Positions 53,565 through 62,174 of a stretch of 64,000 nt of DNA are shown one piece after another; position 1 is the stretch's first letter; every line of letters starts with the position of its first letter. The notes beneath the pieces are model-generated. The model ran no database searches, had not been told where the DNA came from, and saw only the letters and a list, made by a program, of their open reading frames with translations. The translations under genes were made by a program, and so were the position numbers. This stretch comes from Pseudomonadota bacterium (GTDB lineage: Bacteria; Pseudomonadota; Gammaproteobacteria; Xanthomonadales; Xanthomonadaceae): positions 16,872 through 80,871 of the forward strand of contig JAEWBY010000025.1 in assembly GCA_023390905.1 (NCBI GenBank), written 5' to 3'.

Positions 53565-54359
53565 TTACTGGATCGAATTGCCGATCCGCGACGGCTGGAA
53601 GCTCCCCTTGCAGAACCAGTCCTCGCAGTTCAGCCAGATCAGGAAGGCCTTGCCGCGCAGGTTTTCCTCCGGCAGGAAATGGGTCTGCGTCCACAACCGG
53701 CCGTCCTCGCTATTATCACGATTGTCGCCCATGACGAAATAGTGGCCCGGCGGCACCACCCATTCGCCTTCGCCGGTGACGCGGTCGAGCACCTCGAGCA
53801 CCTTGTGCGGACGGCCCGGCAGTTGTTCTTCCAGCAACGTGGCGCTGTCATCGCCGATCTGCAGCCCGCGGCCGCTGTAGGTGCCCAGGGTCTGGTAGGT
53901 CAGCGGTTGGCCGTTGATCGACACCGTGTTGCCCTGGAAGGTGATGCGATCCCCGGGCAGGCCGATCACGCGCTTGATCCAGTTGTTCTGAGGATCGTGC
54001 GGCGGCTTGAACACCACCACGTCGCCGCGCTTGGGCTCGCCGATCGAAACGAACTTCTGGTTGGTGATCGGCAGGCGCAGGCCGTAGGCGAACTTGTTGA
54101 CCAGGATGAAGTCGCCGATCAGCAGGTTCGGCATCATCGAGCTGGAGGGAATCTTGTACGGCTCGGCGACGAAGCTGCGCAGCACCAGCACCAGCGCCAG
54201 CACCGGGAAAAACGCGCGCGAGTAATCGACCAGCACCGGCTCTTCGTCCAGCAGCCCGCCGCGGGCGGCGCGGCGCTTGGCGAAGAACAGCCTGTCCAGC
54301 AGCCAGATGGCGCCGCTCAACAGCGTCAGCACGACAAGGATTGTTTCAAACCAGACCAT
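53565..54359 (-). CDS. lepB: Signal peptidase I
   Basis: This 264-residue inner-membrane protease removes signal peptides. The Ser-Lys dyad is visible: S74 in KIPSSSMMPNLLIGD and K129 in NNWIKRVIGLPGD; the box GDNRDNSEDGR follows later. Two N-terminal membrane segments (about 4-22 and 48-65) give the usual topology. It is downstream of lepA, with a 90-bp gap containing repeat words. Confidence 0.97.
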   Translation of the reverse strand: MVWFETILVVLTLLSGAIWLLDRLFFAKRRAARGGLLDEEPVLVDYSRAFFPVLALVLVLRSFVAEPYKIPSSSMMPNLLIGDFILVNKFAYGLRLPITNQKFVSIGEPKRGDVVVFKPPHDPQNNWIKRVIGLPGDRITFQGNTVSINGQPLTYQTLGTYSGRGLQIGDDSATLLEEQLPGRPHKVLEVLDRVTGEGEWVVPPGHYFVMGDNRDNSEDGRLWTQTHFLPEENLRGKAFLIWLNCEDWFCKGSFQPSRIGNSIQ

Positions 54360-54369
54360 CGGGTGTTCC

Positions 54370-54445
54370 TTCGGAACGGGATTGGAATCCGGGGTGGGAT
54401 TCGCGGCCGGTCATACGAATCCCGACGTGCGAATCCCGATCCCGG
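54370..54445. repeat. AATCCCG-type repeat words between lepA and lepB
   Basis: The gap holds spaced copies of GAATCCCGA and related words (GGATTGGAATCCGG, GGGATTCGCGGCC, CGAATCCCGACGTGCGAATC). The same words fill the island upstream of xseA. No gene or terminator is apparent. Confidence 0.55.
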
Positions 54446-54449
54446 CGCG

Positions 54450-56258
54450 TTACTTGCTGTCCACCTGCAATACGGCGAGGAAGGCTTCCTGCGGGATTTC
54501 CACGCGGCCGACCTGCTTCATCCGCTTCTTGCCTTCCTTCTGCTTCTCGAGAAGCTTTTTCTTGCGGCTGATGTCGCCACCATAGCACTTGGCCAGCACG
54601 TTCTTGCGCATGGCCTTCACGGTGCTGCGGGCGATGATCTGCGCGCCCACCGCGGCCTGGATCGCCACGTCGAACATCTGGCGCGGGATCAGATCCTTCA
54701 TCTTCTCGCACAGTTCGCGGCCGCGCCGATCGGCATGGCTGCGGTGCACGATCAGGCTGAGCGCATCGACCTTGTCGCCGTTGATCAGCGTGTCCAGCCG
54801 CACGAACGGGCCAGCCTGGAAACGCAGGAACGAATAATCGAGCGAGGCGTAGCCGCGACTGACCGACTTGAGCTTGTCGAAGAAATCCAGCACCACCTCG
54901 GCCATCGGCAGCTCGTAGCTGATCTGCACCTGGCTGGCCAGGTACTGGATGCCGATCTGCACGCCGCGCTTTTCCTCGCACAGCTTGATGATCGCGCCGA
55001 TGTAGCTTTCCGGAGTCAGGATGTTGGCGCGGATGATCGGTTCGCGCACCTCTTCGATCAGGTTGGACTGCGGCAGTTTGGCCGGATTGTCCAGCGACAT
55101 GACCGTGCCATCGGTACGCAGGACTTCATACACGACCGTCGGCGCGGTGGTGATGAGATCCAGATCGTATTCGCGCTCCAACCGCTCCTGCACGATCTCC
55201 ATGTGCAGCATGCCGAGGAAGCCGCAGCGGAAACCGAAGCCCATCGCTTCCGAACTCTCCGGCTCGAAGCGCAGCGCGGCGTCGTTGAGGCGCAGCTTTT
55301 CCAGCGCTTCGCGCAGGGCCGGATAGTCCTCGGCGTTGACCGGGAACAGGCCGGCGAACACGCGCGGCTGCATTTCCTGGAAGCCCGGCAGCGGCCCGGG
55401 CGCCGGATCGCCGGCGAGGGTCAGGGTGTCGCCGACCGGCGCACCGTGCACGTCCTTGATCGAGGCGGTGATCCAGCCCACTTCGCCGGCGCCGAGCTTC
55501 TTCAGCTCCTTGCGCTTGGGCGTGAACACGCCGACCTTGTCGACTTCATGCGTGCGCCCGGTCGACATCACCAGGATCTTGCTCTTCGAGCCGATCTCGC
55601 CCTGCATCACGCGCACGAGCGACACCACGCCGAGGTAGTTGTCGAACCAGGAGTCGATGATCAGCGCCTGCAGCTTGTCGGTATCGCGCGGCTGCGGCGG
55701 CGGGATGCGCTGGACGATCGCTTCCAGCACCAGATCGACATTCAGGCCGGTCTTGGCGCTGACCGGCACGGCGTCGGCCGCGTCGATGCCGATGACCGCT
55801 TCGATCTCGTTCTTGGCGCGCTCGATGTCGGCGGTCGGCAGGTCGATCTTGTTGAGCACCGGCACCACTTCCAGCCCCTGCTCGACCGCCGTGTAGCAGT
55901 TGGCGACCGACTGGGCCTCCACGCCCTGCGCGGCATCCACGACCAGCAGCGCGCCTTCGCACGCGGCGAGCGAACGCGAGACTTCGTAGCTGAAGTCCAC
56001 GTGGCCGGGAGTGTCGATGAAGTTCAGGTAATAGGTCTGCCCATCCTTGGCCTTGTAAGGCAGGGAGACCGACTGGGCCTTGATGGTGATGCCGCGTTCG
56101 CGCTCGATCGGGTTGGAATCGAGCACCTGCGCTTCCATCTCGCGGGCCTCGAGGCCGCCGCAGAGCTGGATGATGCGATCGGCCAGCGTCGACTTGCCGT
56201 GATCGACGTGGGCAATGATGGAAAAGTTGCGGATGTTCCGCATGGAATCAGAGGACAT
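54450..56258 (-). CDS. lepA: Elongation factor 4 (LepA)
   Basis: This 602-residue ribosomal GTPase promotes back-translocation or helps 30S biogenesis. G motifs: AHVDHGKST, DTPGHVDFSYEVSR and NKIDLP; the LepA-specific C-terminal RKKKLLEKQKEGKKRMK is present. The start at MSSDSMRNIRN matches close homologs; ATG 56273 would add MPPPH. A hairpin at 56341-56368 separates it from mucD. Confidence 0.97.
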   Translation of the reverse strand: MSSDSMRNIRNFSIIAHVDHGKSTLADRIIQLCGGLEAREMEAQVLDSNPIERERGITIKAQSVSLPYKAKDGQTYYLNFIDTPGHVDFSYEVSRSLAACEGALLVVDAAQGVEAQSVANCYTAVEQGLEVVPVLNKIDLPTADIERAKNEIEAVIGIDAADAVPVSAKTGLNVDLVLEAIVQRIPPPQPRDTDKLQALIIDSWFDNYLGVVSLVRVMQGEIGSKSKILVMSTGRTHEVDKVGVFTPKRKELKKLGAGEVGWITASIKDVHGAPVGDTLTLAGDPAPGPLPGFQEMQPRVFAGLFPVNAEDYPALREALEKLRLNDAALRFEPESSEAMGFGFRCGFLGMLHMEIVQERLEREYDLDLITTAPTVVYEVLRTDGTVMSLDNPAKLPQSNLIEEVREPIIRANILTPESYIGAIIKLCEEKRGVQIGIQYLASQVQISYELPMAEVVLDFFDKLKSVSRGYASLDYSFLRFQAGPFVRLDTLINGDKVDALSLIVHRSHADRRGRELCEKMKDLIPRQMFDVAIQAAVGAQIIARSTVKAMRKNVLAKCYGGDISRKKKLLEKQKEGKKRMKQVGRVEIPQEAFLAVLQVDSK

Positions 56259-56297
56259 GTGGGGCGGCGGCAACGGCCGTCGTCAGGATAACGCGGC

Positions 56298-56306
56298 ATT
56301 ATCGCA
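56298..56306 (-). promoter_or_regulatory. lepA: Putative extended -10 promoter of lepA
   Basis: TGCGATAAT on the minus strand (56306-56298) is an extended -10 element about 40 nt upstream of the lepA start and just behind the terminator-like hairpin. No good -35 is seen. Confidence 0.38.
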
Positions 56307-56340
56307 TGGCCGGCGGTGAAGCCGGCCGCGCGGATGTGCA

Positions 56341-56368
56341 AACGCCCGCCGGAACCCCGGCGGGCGTT
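56341..56368 (-). terminator. Terminator-like hairpin between mucD and lepA
   Basis: AACGCCCGCCGG and CCGGCGGGCGTT form a perfect 12-bp stem with a 4-nt loop, 20 bp behind the mucD stop. Only a short T-run follows on the minus strand (CGTTTGC), so termination may be partial. Confidence 0.6.
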
Positions 56369-56388
56369 GCGTCAGGTCAATCGGTGGC

Positions 56389-57897
56389 TCAGCGCGCGTC
56401 GTCGCCGGCGGTCACCGCGAGGAAGCGGGTCGCACCGCCCTGCACGCGCACCAGCAGCATCACGGTCTGGCCGGCCTTGACGCCGGCGAGTTCGGCATTG
56501 AGCGCGGCGGGGCTGCCGACCGCGGTACGGCCGACCTGCAGCACCACCATGCCCGGCGCCAGCCCGGCTTCACGCGCAGCGTCGCTGGTGACGCGGCTGA
56601 TCAGCACGCCCTCGCCCGCCTTGAGGTTCCACTGCTTGCGGGTATTGGCGTCCAGTTCCTGGCCCACGATGCCCAGCGGGTTGGTGCCTGCCGCCGGCGC
56701 CGGCTTGCCGGGCAGGGCCGGCAGCCCTCCGGCGCTGGCCTGATCCTCGCTGAGTTCGGTCAGGGTGACGCTCAGGTCGCGTTCCTTGCCGTCGCGCAGC
56801 ACGGTGATCCTGGCGCGGGTCCCCGGCACCAGGGCGCCGACCAGCGGCGGCAGGTCGCTGGAATCATTGATCGGCGTGCCATTGAAAGACTTGATGATGT
56901 CGCCCGGCACCACGCCGGCCTTGGCCGCCGGGCTGTCCTCCAGCACCTGGTTGACCAGCGCGCCGCGTGTATCGGCCAGCCCGAAGCCCTTGGCTTCATC
57001 GGTGCTGATCGGCTGGACCACCACGCCGAGCTGGCCGCGACTGACCTTGCCGGTGGCCTTGAGTTGATCCACCGCGCTCATCGCCAGATCGATGGGGATG
57101 GCGAAGCTGATGCCCATGTAACCGCCGGAGGCCGAGAAGATCTGCGAATTGATGCCGACGACTTCACCGCGCGTATTGAGCAGCGGGCCACCGGAATTGC
57201 CCTGGTTGATCGCCACGTCCGTCTGGATGAAGGGGACGTAGCGCTGTTCGGCCGAGGCACTGCGGCCGACCGCACTGACGATGCCGGCGGTGACCGAGTG
57301 ATCCAGACCGAACGGCGAACCGATCGCCACCACCCATTGGCCCGGCTTGAGCGAGCGCGAATCGCCCAGGCGCACGGCCGGCAGGCCCTTGGCGTCGATC
57401 TTGAGCAGGGCGACGTCGTACTGCTGATCGCTGCCGACGACCTTGGCGGCGAATTCGCGGCGATCCGGCAGCTTCACCTTCACCTCGTCGGCACCATCGA
57501 CCACGTGATGGTTGGTGAGCACGTAGCCGTCGTTGGAGATCACGAAGCCCGACCCCATCGAAATGCCACGGCGCGACGGGCCGCGATCGCCCGGCCCCGG
57601 CATCTGGAAGCCCGGCGGCAGCATGCGGCGGAAGAACTCCGGAATCTCGTCCTCGTCCATCCCCTGCTGCGCCGTCTGGCGGCTGCCGATGCGCGCCTCG
57701 ATGTTGACCACGCCCGGGCCGACGTTGTCCACCAGTTGGGTGAAATCCGGCAATCCGCTGACCAGTTGCGGCGCAGCCGACTGCGCGACGGAAGGCACGG
57801 CGGCGGCGGGCGCCGGGTCGGCCGGACGCGCGCACGCGGCCAGCGGCGTGGTGAGGATCAGCAGGGACAACAGGGTGGAACGGGCACTCAGGCTCAT
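56389..57897 (-). CDS. mucD: Periplasmic serine protease MucD/DegP family
   Basis: This 502-residue Do-family protease/chaperone degrades misfolded envelope proteins. The catalytic triad is H131 (TNHHVV), D161 (YDVALLKID) and S235 (GNSGGPL); two PDZ domains follow (about 270-360 and 400-495). A possible lipobox (PLAAC, C22) suggests a lipidated form. It is third in rpoE-rseA-mucD, the sigma-E operon of this bacterial group. Confidence 0.95.
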   Translation of the reverse strand: MSLSARSTLLSLLILTTPLAACARPADPAPAAAVPSVAQSAAPQLVSGLPDFTQLVDNVGPGVVNIEARIGSRQTAQQGMDEDEIPEFFRRMLPPGFQMPGPGDRGPSRRGISMGSGFVISNDGYVLTNHHVVDGADEVKVKLPDRREFAAKVVGSDQQYDVALLKIDAKGLPAVRLGDSRSLKPGQWVVAIGSPFGLDHSVTAGIVSAVGRSASAEQRYVPFIQTDVAINQGNSGGPLLNTRGEVVGINSQIFSASGGYMGISFAIPIDLAMSAVDQLKATGKVSRGQLGVVVQPISTDEAKGFGLADTRGALVNQVLEDSPAAKAGVVPGDIIKSFNGTPINDSSDLPPLVGALVPGTRARITVLRDGKERDLSVTLTELSEDQASAGGLPALPGKPAPAAGTNPLGIVGQELDANTRKQWNLKAGEGVLISRVTSDAAREAGLAPGMVVLQVGRTAVGSPAALNAELAGVKAGQTVMLLVRVQGGATRFLAVTAGDDAR

Positions 57898-57967
57898 CGA
57901 ATGCAGGCCTCGATCTCGTCTCGTGGGCAGGAACGCGGGGCGGTGCGGCGCGCCGCACCGCGCAGAC

Positions 57968-58849
57968 TCAGCGTTGCGGTTCGCTTGGCGCGGCCGGCAA
58001 CGACGGGTCGAACGGGTAGAACGTGCGCGCGGCCGAATCGTTCGAATAGCCGGTGGTCAGGCTTCCGGCCGCATTGCCCGCGTAGGGGGAAAGCGCCGAA
58101 CGCGGCCACGGCCGTGCCGGGGCGGCTGCCGGCGTGCGCGAGAACGGATCCCGGACGGCCATCGAGGCTCCGCCTTCCAGGCTGGGCAAAGCGTGCGAAG
58201 CCACCGCGGCCGGCGCAGCGATTGGCGCCGAAGCCACGGCACGGGCCGGCGCTTGCGCGATGCGCGATGTGCTGCGTGCAGCCTGCTGGGTGCGCGTCGC
58301 GCTGGCCCGGCGCGCATCGATCCGACGGGGCACCGAAGCCGCCGCGATCGAGGCGGTCGCCGCCGAAGCCAGCGTCTGGGCCGTGGCATTGCCGGCATCG
58401 GCCAGCGTGCCGTCATCGGCCGAGGCGGCAGGTTCCGGCGCGGCCCGGGTCGTGGCGATGGCCGGCGCCGCGCTCGCGGCTTCGTCCTGCGGGGCCTGCT
58501 GGCGCGCCATGAACAACGCCACCAGCGCCACCGATGCGGCAAGCGCACCGCTGCCCCAGCGCAACAGACGGCCGCGCGGAGCGATATCGGCCACGGGCGC
58601 GGCCACGCGCGGTTCGGCGGCGATGCCGGCGGCGACGCGTTCGGCGAACCCGGCCGGGGCCGGCGCGCGGGCCTGGCCGCGCAACGCATCGCCACACAAC
58701 TGCCAGCGTTCCCATTGCGCGGAGAGTTCACGATCGTGCTGCAGCCTGCGAAGCAGGAAACGGGCTTCGTCCGGCGACAGTTCGCCGTCCATCAACGCCG
58801 AGAGCTGCTGGCGGTTGTGGAGGTCCAGTTTGTCGAGTTCAACGGTCAT
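57968..58849 (-). CDS. rseA: Sigma-E anti-sigma factor RseA
   Basis: This 293-residue protein has the N-terminal RseA domain that binds sigma-E (NRQQLSALMDGELSPDEARF), one transmembrane helix (about 98-115) and a long Ala/Arg-rich periplasmic part. It holds RpoE at the membrane until stress proteases cut it. It overlaps the rpoE stop by 4 nt. Confidence 0.93.
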   Translation of the reverse strand: MTVELDKLDLHNRQQLSALMDGELSPDEARFLLRRLQHDRELSAQWERWQLCGDALRGQARAPAPAGFAERVAAGIAAEPRVAAPVADIAPRGRLLRWGSGALAASVALVALFMARQQAPQDEAASAAPAIATTRAAPEPAASADDGTLADAGNATAQTLASAATASIAAASVPRRIDARRASATRTQQAARSTSRIAQAPARAVASAPIAAPAAVASHALPSLEGGASMAVRDPFSRTPAAAPARPWPRSALSPYAGNAAGSLTTGYSNDSAARTFYPFDPSLPAAPSEPQR

Positions 58850-59466
58850 GGGCGATTACGCTCCCGGGTGGCGCTGTCGATATCAAGCAGGGGCCGGAGT
58901 TCGGCATCGATGGCTTCGCGCGCGCGGAAGATGCGCGAGCGCACCGTGCCGATCGGGCAATCCATCTTCTGCGCGATGTCCTCATAACTCAGGCCCTCCA
59001 CCTCGCGCAGGGTGATGGCGGTGCGCAGTTCCTCGGGCAGGCGATCGACCGCCTTCATCACCGAGCGCTCCAGTTCCTGCCGCATCAGTTCCCGTTCCGG
59101 CGTGTCGGTGTCGCGGAGCCGGGTGCCGGCGTCGTACTGCTCGGCATCGGCCGCGTCCACGTCGTCTGTGGGCGGTCGGCGGTTGTGCGCTACGAGATGG
59201 TTCTTGGCGGTATTCACGGCAATCCGATGAAGCCATGTATAGAACTGGGCATCGCCGCGGAAGTTCCCGAGCGCGCGATACGCGCGCAGGAACGTTTCCT
59301 GGGCCACGTCCTGGCACTCGCTCCAGTCGTGGATGTAGCGCCCGATCAACGCGATCACCCGGTGCTGGTATTTGCGCACCAGCAGATCGAAGGCCGCGCC
59401 GTCGCCGCGCTGCACGCGCTTGACCAGCTCGAGGTCCAACTCCTGTGTCGAATCTGTTCCGGCCAT
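58846..59466 (-). CDS. rpoE: RNA polymerase sigma-E factor
   Basis: This 206-residue ECF sigma factor controls the envelope-stress response. Region 2 (FDLLVRKYQHRVIALIGRYI...VAQETFLRAYRAL) and region 4 (LPEELRTAITLREVEGLSYEDIA) match RpoE/AlgU closely. The start at MAGTDSTQELDLELVKR is preferred over upstream codons. A sigma-E-type promoter at 59506-59532 implies autoregulation. It heads rpoE-rseA-mucD. Confidence 0.96.
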   Translation of the reverse strand: MAGTDSTQELDLELVKRVQRGDGAAFDLLVRKYQHRVIALIGRYIHDWSECQDVAQETFLRAYRALGNFRGDAQFYTWLHRIAVNTAKNHLVAHNRRPPTDDVDAADAEQYDAGTRLRDTDTPERELMRQELERSVMKAVDRLPEELRTAITLREVEGLSYEDIAQKMDCPIGTVRSRIFRAREAIDAELRPLLDIDSATRERNRP

Positions 59467-59505
59467 GCCGGCGCGCACTCCTGTCCGCCCGGCATCACCA
59501 GGCAC

Positions 59506-59532
59506 TGTGACCGCATCCGCGGAGGAAAGTTC
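59506..59532 (-). promoter_or_regulatory. rpoE: Sigma-E-type promoter of rpoE
   Basis: On the minus strand, GAACTT (59532-59527), a 16-nt spacer, and TCACA (59510-59506) match the sigma-E consensus (GAACTT N16 TCTGA-like). It lies 40 nt upstream of the rpoE start, as expected of the autoregulated promoter. Confidence 0.7.
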
Positions 59533-59646
59533 AAAAACCGCTGTCCGTTCTTCGAACACCCGCGGACCTTCAGGCGATACCGTCTTTTAACCCGCGGCCA
59601 ACGATGATCGGCGGGCCGCTGACCGTACTCGCTTCCATATGTGGAT

Positions 59647-59676
59647 TTGACGCGGGTTAAACAACCTCGGGATGAT
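59647..59676 (+). promoter_or_regulatory. Putative promoter of the fatty-acid oxidation gene
   Basis: TTGACG (59647-59652), an 18-nt spacer, and GATGAT (59671-59676) on the plus strand, 37 nt before the start of the multifunctional protein. The -10 matches consensus at four of six positions. Confidence 0.35.
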
Positions 59677-59712
59677 AGCGGCCTTGTCCATACGTGAACG
59701 GATGGTCCCAGC

Positions 59713-61776
59713 ATGGCCGCAAATTTCGATGGGTTGCGATTCAGTCATTGGCAGACCGAACTGCGCAGCGACGGCATCGTCATCCTCAGCTTCGACCGCC
59801 AGGGCGCGAGCGTCAACGCGTTCTCGCAGGACGCGCTGATCGAACTGGGCGATCTGATCGAACGCCTGGCCATCGATCCGCCGCGCGGCGTGGTGCTGCG
59901 ATCGGCCAAGGCTTCGGGCTTCATCGCCGGCGCGGATCTGAAGGAATTCCAGGAATTCGATCGCCGCGGCACCGTCAATGACGCCATCCGCCGCGGACAG
60001 AGCGTGTTCCAGAAACTGGCCGAACTGCCCTGCCCCACGGTCGCGGCGATCCATGGGTTCTGCATGGGCGGCGGCACCGAGATCTCGCTGGCCTGCCGGT
60101 ATCGCGTGGCCTCCAGGGATCCGTCCACCCGCATCGGCCTGCCCGAGGTCAAGCTCGGCATCTTCCCCGGCTGGGGCGGCAGCGCACGGCTTCCGCACTT
60201 GATCGGCGCGCCCAGGGCGATGGATCTGATGCTCACCGGACGCACGGTCTCGGCGAGCGCGGCGCGCGAGATGGGGCTGGTGGACAAGGTGGTGGAACCG
60301 GCGGTGCTGATCGATGCGGCCATCAGCCTGATCCTCAACGGCGTGCAGCGCCCGGCCTCGCAGCGCTTCCTCGGCTGGATCAGCAATACATGGCCGGCGC
60401 GACAGATTCTCGCCCCGCAGATGAGCAAGCAGGTCGCGCGCAAGGCGCCGAAAGCGCACTACCCCGCACCGTATGCGCTGATCAGCGCGTGGCAGCAGTC
60501 GGCCGGCAAGGGCATCCAGGGCCGCCTCGATGCCGAACGCAAGGCCGTGGTGAAGCTCGCTTCCACGCCGACCGCGCGCAACCTGGTGCGCATCTTCTTC
60601 CTCACCGAACGCCTCAAGGGGCTTGGCGGAAAGGAGCACGGCATCGCGCATGTGCATGTGGTCGGCGCCGGCGTGATGGGCGGCGACATCGCGGCGTGGT
60701 CGGCGTACAAGGGCTTCAACGTGACGCTGCAGGATCGCGAGCAGCGTTTCATCGACGGTGCGCTGGCCCGCGCGCAGGAACTGTTCGCCAAGCGGGTGAA
60801 GGATGACGCCAAGCGTCCGGCGGTGGCCGCGCGGCTGAAGGGTGATCTGGCCGGCGAAGGCGTGGCCTCGGCGGATCTGGTGATCGAAGCGATCATCGAG
60901 AATCCGGAAGCCAAGCGCGATCTCTACCAGAGCATCGAGCCGCGCATGAAGGCCGACGCGCTGCTCACCACCAATACCTCGTCGATTCCGCTGATCGAAC
61001 TGCGCGAACACATCCAGCGTCCGGCGCAATTCGCGGGCCTGCACTACTTCAACCCGGTCGCGCTGATGCCGCTGGTGGAAATCATCCGCCACGACGCGAT
61101 GGCTGAGGACACCGAGAAGCGCCTGGCCGCATTCTGCAAGGCCATCGACAAGCTGCCGGTGCCCGTGGCCGGCACGCCGGGCTTCCTGGTCAATCGCGTG
61201 CTGTTCCCGTACATGCTCGAAGCCGCGACCGCCTACGCCGAAGGCATTCCCGGCCCGGTGATCGACAAGGCCGCGGTGAAGTTCGGCATGCCGATGGGAC
61301 CGATCGAACTGCTCGATACCGTCGGGCTGGACGTGGCGTCCGGCGTCGGCGCGGAACTGGCGCCCTTCCTTGGCCTGAGCGTGCCGGCCGCGCTGACGAC
61401 CGTGGAGAATGGCAAGCGCGGCAAGAAGGACGGCCAGGGCCTCTACCGATGGGAAAACGGCCGCGCGGTGAAACCGGAAGTGCCGAAGGAGTACACCGCG
61501 CCGGACGATCTGGAAGATCGCCTGGTCCTGCCGCTGCTCAACGAAGCGGTCGCGTGCCTGCACGATGGCGTGGTGAGCGACAGCGATCTGCTCGATGCCG
61601 GCGTGATCTTCGGCACCGGCTTCGCGCCGTTCCGCGGCGGTCCGATCCAGTACATCCGCAGCAGCGGCGCCGATGTGCAACTGGCCAGGCTCAAGGCGCT
61701 GCAGGCCCGCCACGGTGATCGCTTCGCGCCGCGTCCGGGGTGGGATTCACCGGCGTTGCGCGCGCCGGCCGCCTGA
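59713..61776 (+). CDS. Multifunctional fatty-acid oxidation protein (enoyl-CoA hydratase / 3-hydroxyacyl-CoA dehydrogenase)
   Basis: This 687-residue protein has an N-terminal crotonase domain (about 15-200; GFIAGADLKEF and GGGTEISLACRYRVA with the catalytic glutamates) and a C-terminal NAD-dependent 3-hydroxyacyl-CoA dehydrogenase (about 310-680; VHVVGAGVMGGDIA, HYFNPVALMPLVEI, and the catalytic HYFNP histidine). It is of the FadB/FadJ type. The thiolase partner gene is not in the window. A terminator follows directly. Confidence 0.94.
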   Translation: MAANFDGLRFSHWQTELRSDGIVILSFDRQGASVNAFSQDALIELGDLIERLAIDPPRGVVLRSAKASGFIAGADLKEFQEFDRRGTVNDAIRRGQSVFQKLAELPCPTVAAIHGFCMGGGTEISLACRYRVASRDPSTRIGLPEVKLGIFPGWGGSARLPHLIGAPRAMDLMLTGRTVSASAAREMGLVDKVVEPAVLIDAAISLILNGVQRPASQRFLGWISNTWPARQILAPQMSKQVARKAPKAHYPAPYALISAWQQSAGKGIQGRLDAERKAVVKLASTPTARNLVRIFFLTERLKGLGGKEHGIAHVHVVGAGVMGGDIAAWSAYKGFNVTLQDREQRFIDGALARAQELFAKRVKDDAKRPAVAARLKGDLAGEGVASADLVIEAIIENPEAKRDLYQSIEPRMKADALLTTNTSSIPLIELREHIQRPAQFAGLHYFNPVALMPLVEIIRHDAMAEDTEKRLAAFCKAIDKLPVPVAGTPGFLVNRVLFPYMLEAATAYAEGIPGPVIDKAAVKFGMPMGPIELLDTVGLDVASGVGAELAPFLGLSVPAALTTVENGKRGKKDGQGLYRWENGRAVKPEVPKEYTAPDDLEDRLVLPLLNEAVACLHDGVVSDSDLLDAGVIFGTGFAPFRGGPIQYIRSSGADVQLARLKALQARHGDRFAPRPGWDSPALRAPAA

Positions 61777-61781
61777 CGACG

Positions 61782-61808
61782 ACGCCGCGGAAACGCGGCG
61801 TTTTCGTT
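61782..61808 (+). terminator. Intrinsic terminator of the fatty-acid oxidation gene
   Basis: ACGCCGCG and CGCGGCGT form an 8-bp stem with a GAAA loop, followed by TTTCGTTT. It starts 6 bp after the stop codon. Confidence 0.82.
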
Positions 61809-62090
61809 TCAGTCACGCGGATCGACGAAGGGCGCGTGGATCTCGTGTTCCTGCAATACCGTCCTGTAATGGTCCAGCCAGGTCAGCAGATGATCGCGCA
61901 GCTCGATCAGTGGCGCATGGCCGCGCGCGTCGAGTTGATCGCGCGCGGCATTGCACGCGTGATCAGCCTGCTGGAACAACTGGTACAGCGCATCTCCCTG
62001 CACCAGCACGCCCGGATACTTGCGGCCGGGATGGCGCAGCACGATGGCATTGGTGCGATCGGAATAGATTTCGACGGTATCGCGGTACAT
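61809..62090 (-). CDS. DUF6959-like small protein
   Basis: This 93-residue cytoplasmic protein has the pattern NAIVLRHPGRKYPGVLVQGD, which I associate with the DUF6959 family; the rest is alpha-helical. No function is known. It is 84 bp downstream of the phytochelatin-synthase-like gene on the same strand and may share its transcript. Confidence 0.7.
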   Translation of the reverse strand: MYRDTVEIYSDRTNAIVLRHPGRKYPGVLVQGDALYQLFQQADHACNAARDQLDARGHAPLIELRDHLLTWLDHYRTVLQEHEIHAPFVDPRD

Positions 62091-62174
62091 CGCCCCTCCC
62101 CAAGGGCCCTGAATATGTGACGCTCTTCTCAGTCGGACAGCTTACCGCACGCCGTGCGCCCGCGGTAGCGTGCG

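Noticed and set aside
53046..56291. Plus-strand open frame of 1081 codons
   Set aside because: Antisense to rnc, DUF4845, lepB and lepA; His/Asp/Arg-rich with no known motif.
59587..61713. Minus-strand open frame of 708 codons
   Set aside because: Antisense to the fatty-acid oxidation gene; no supporting signals.
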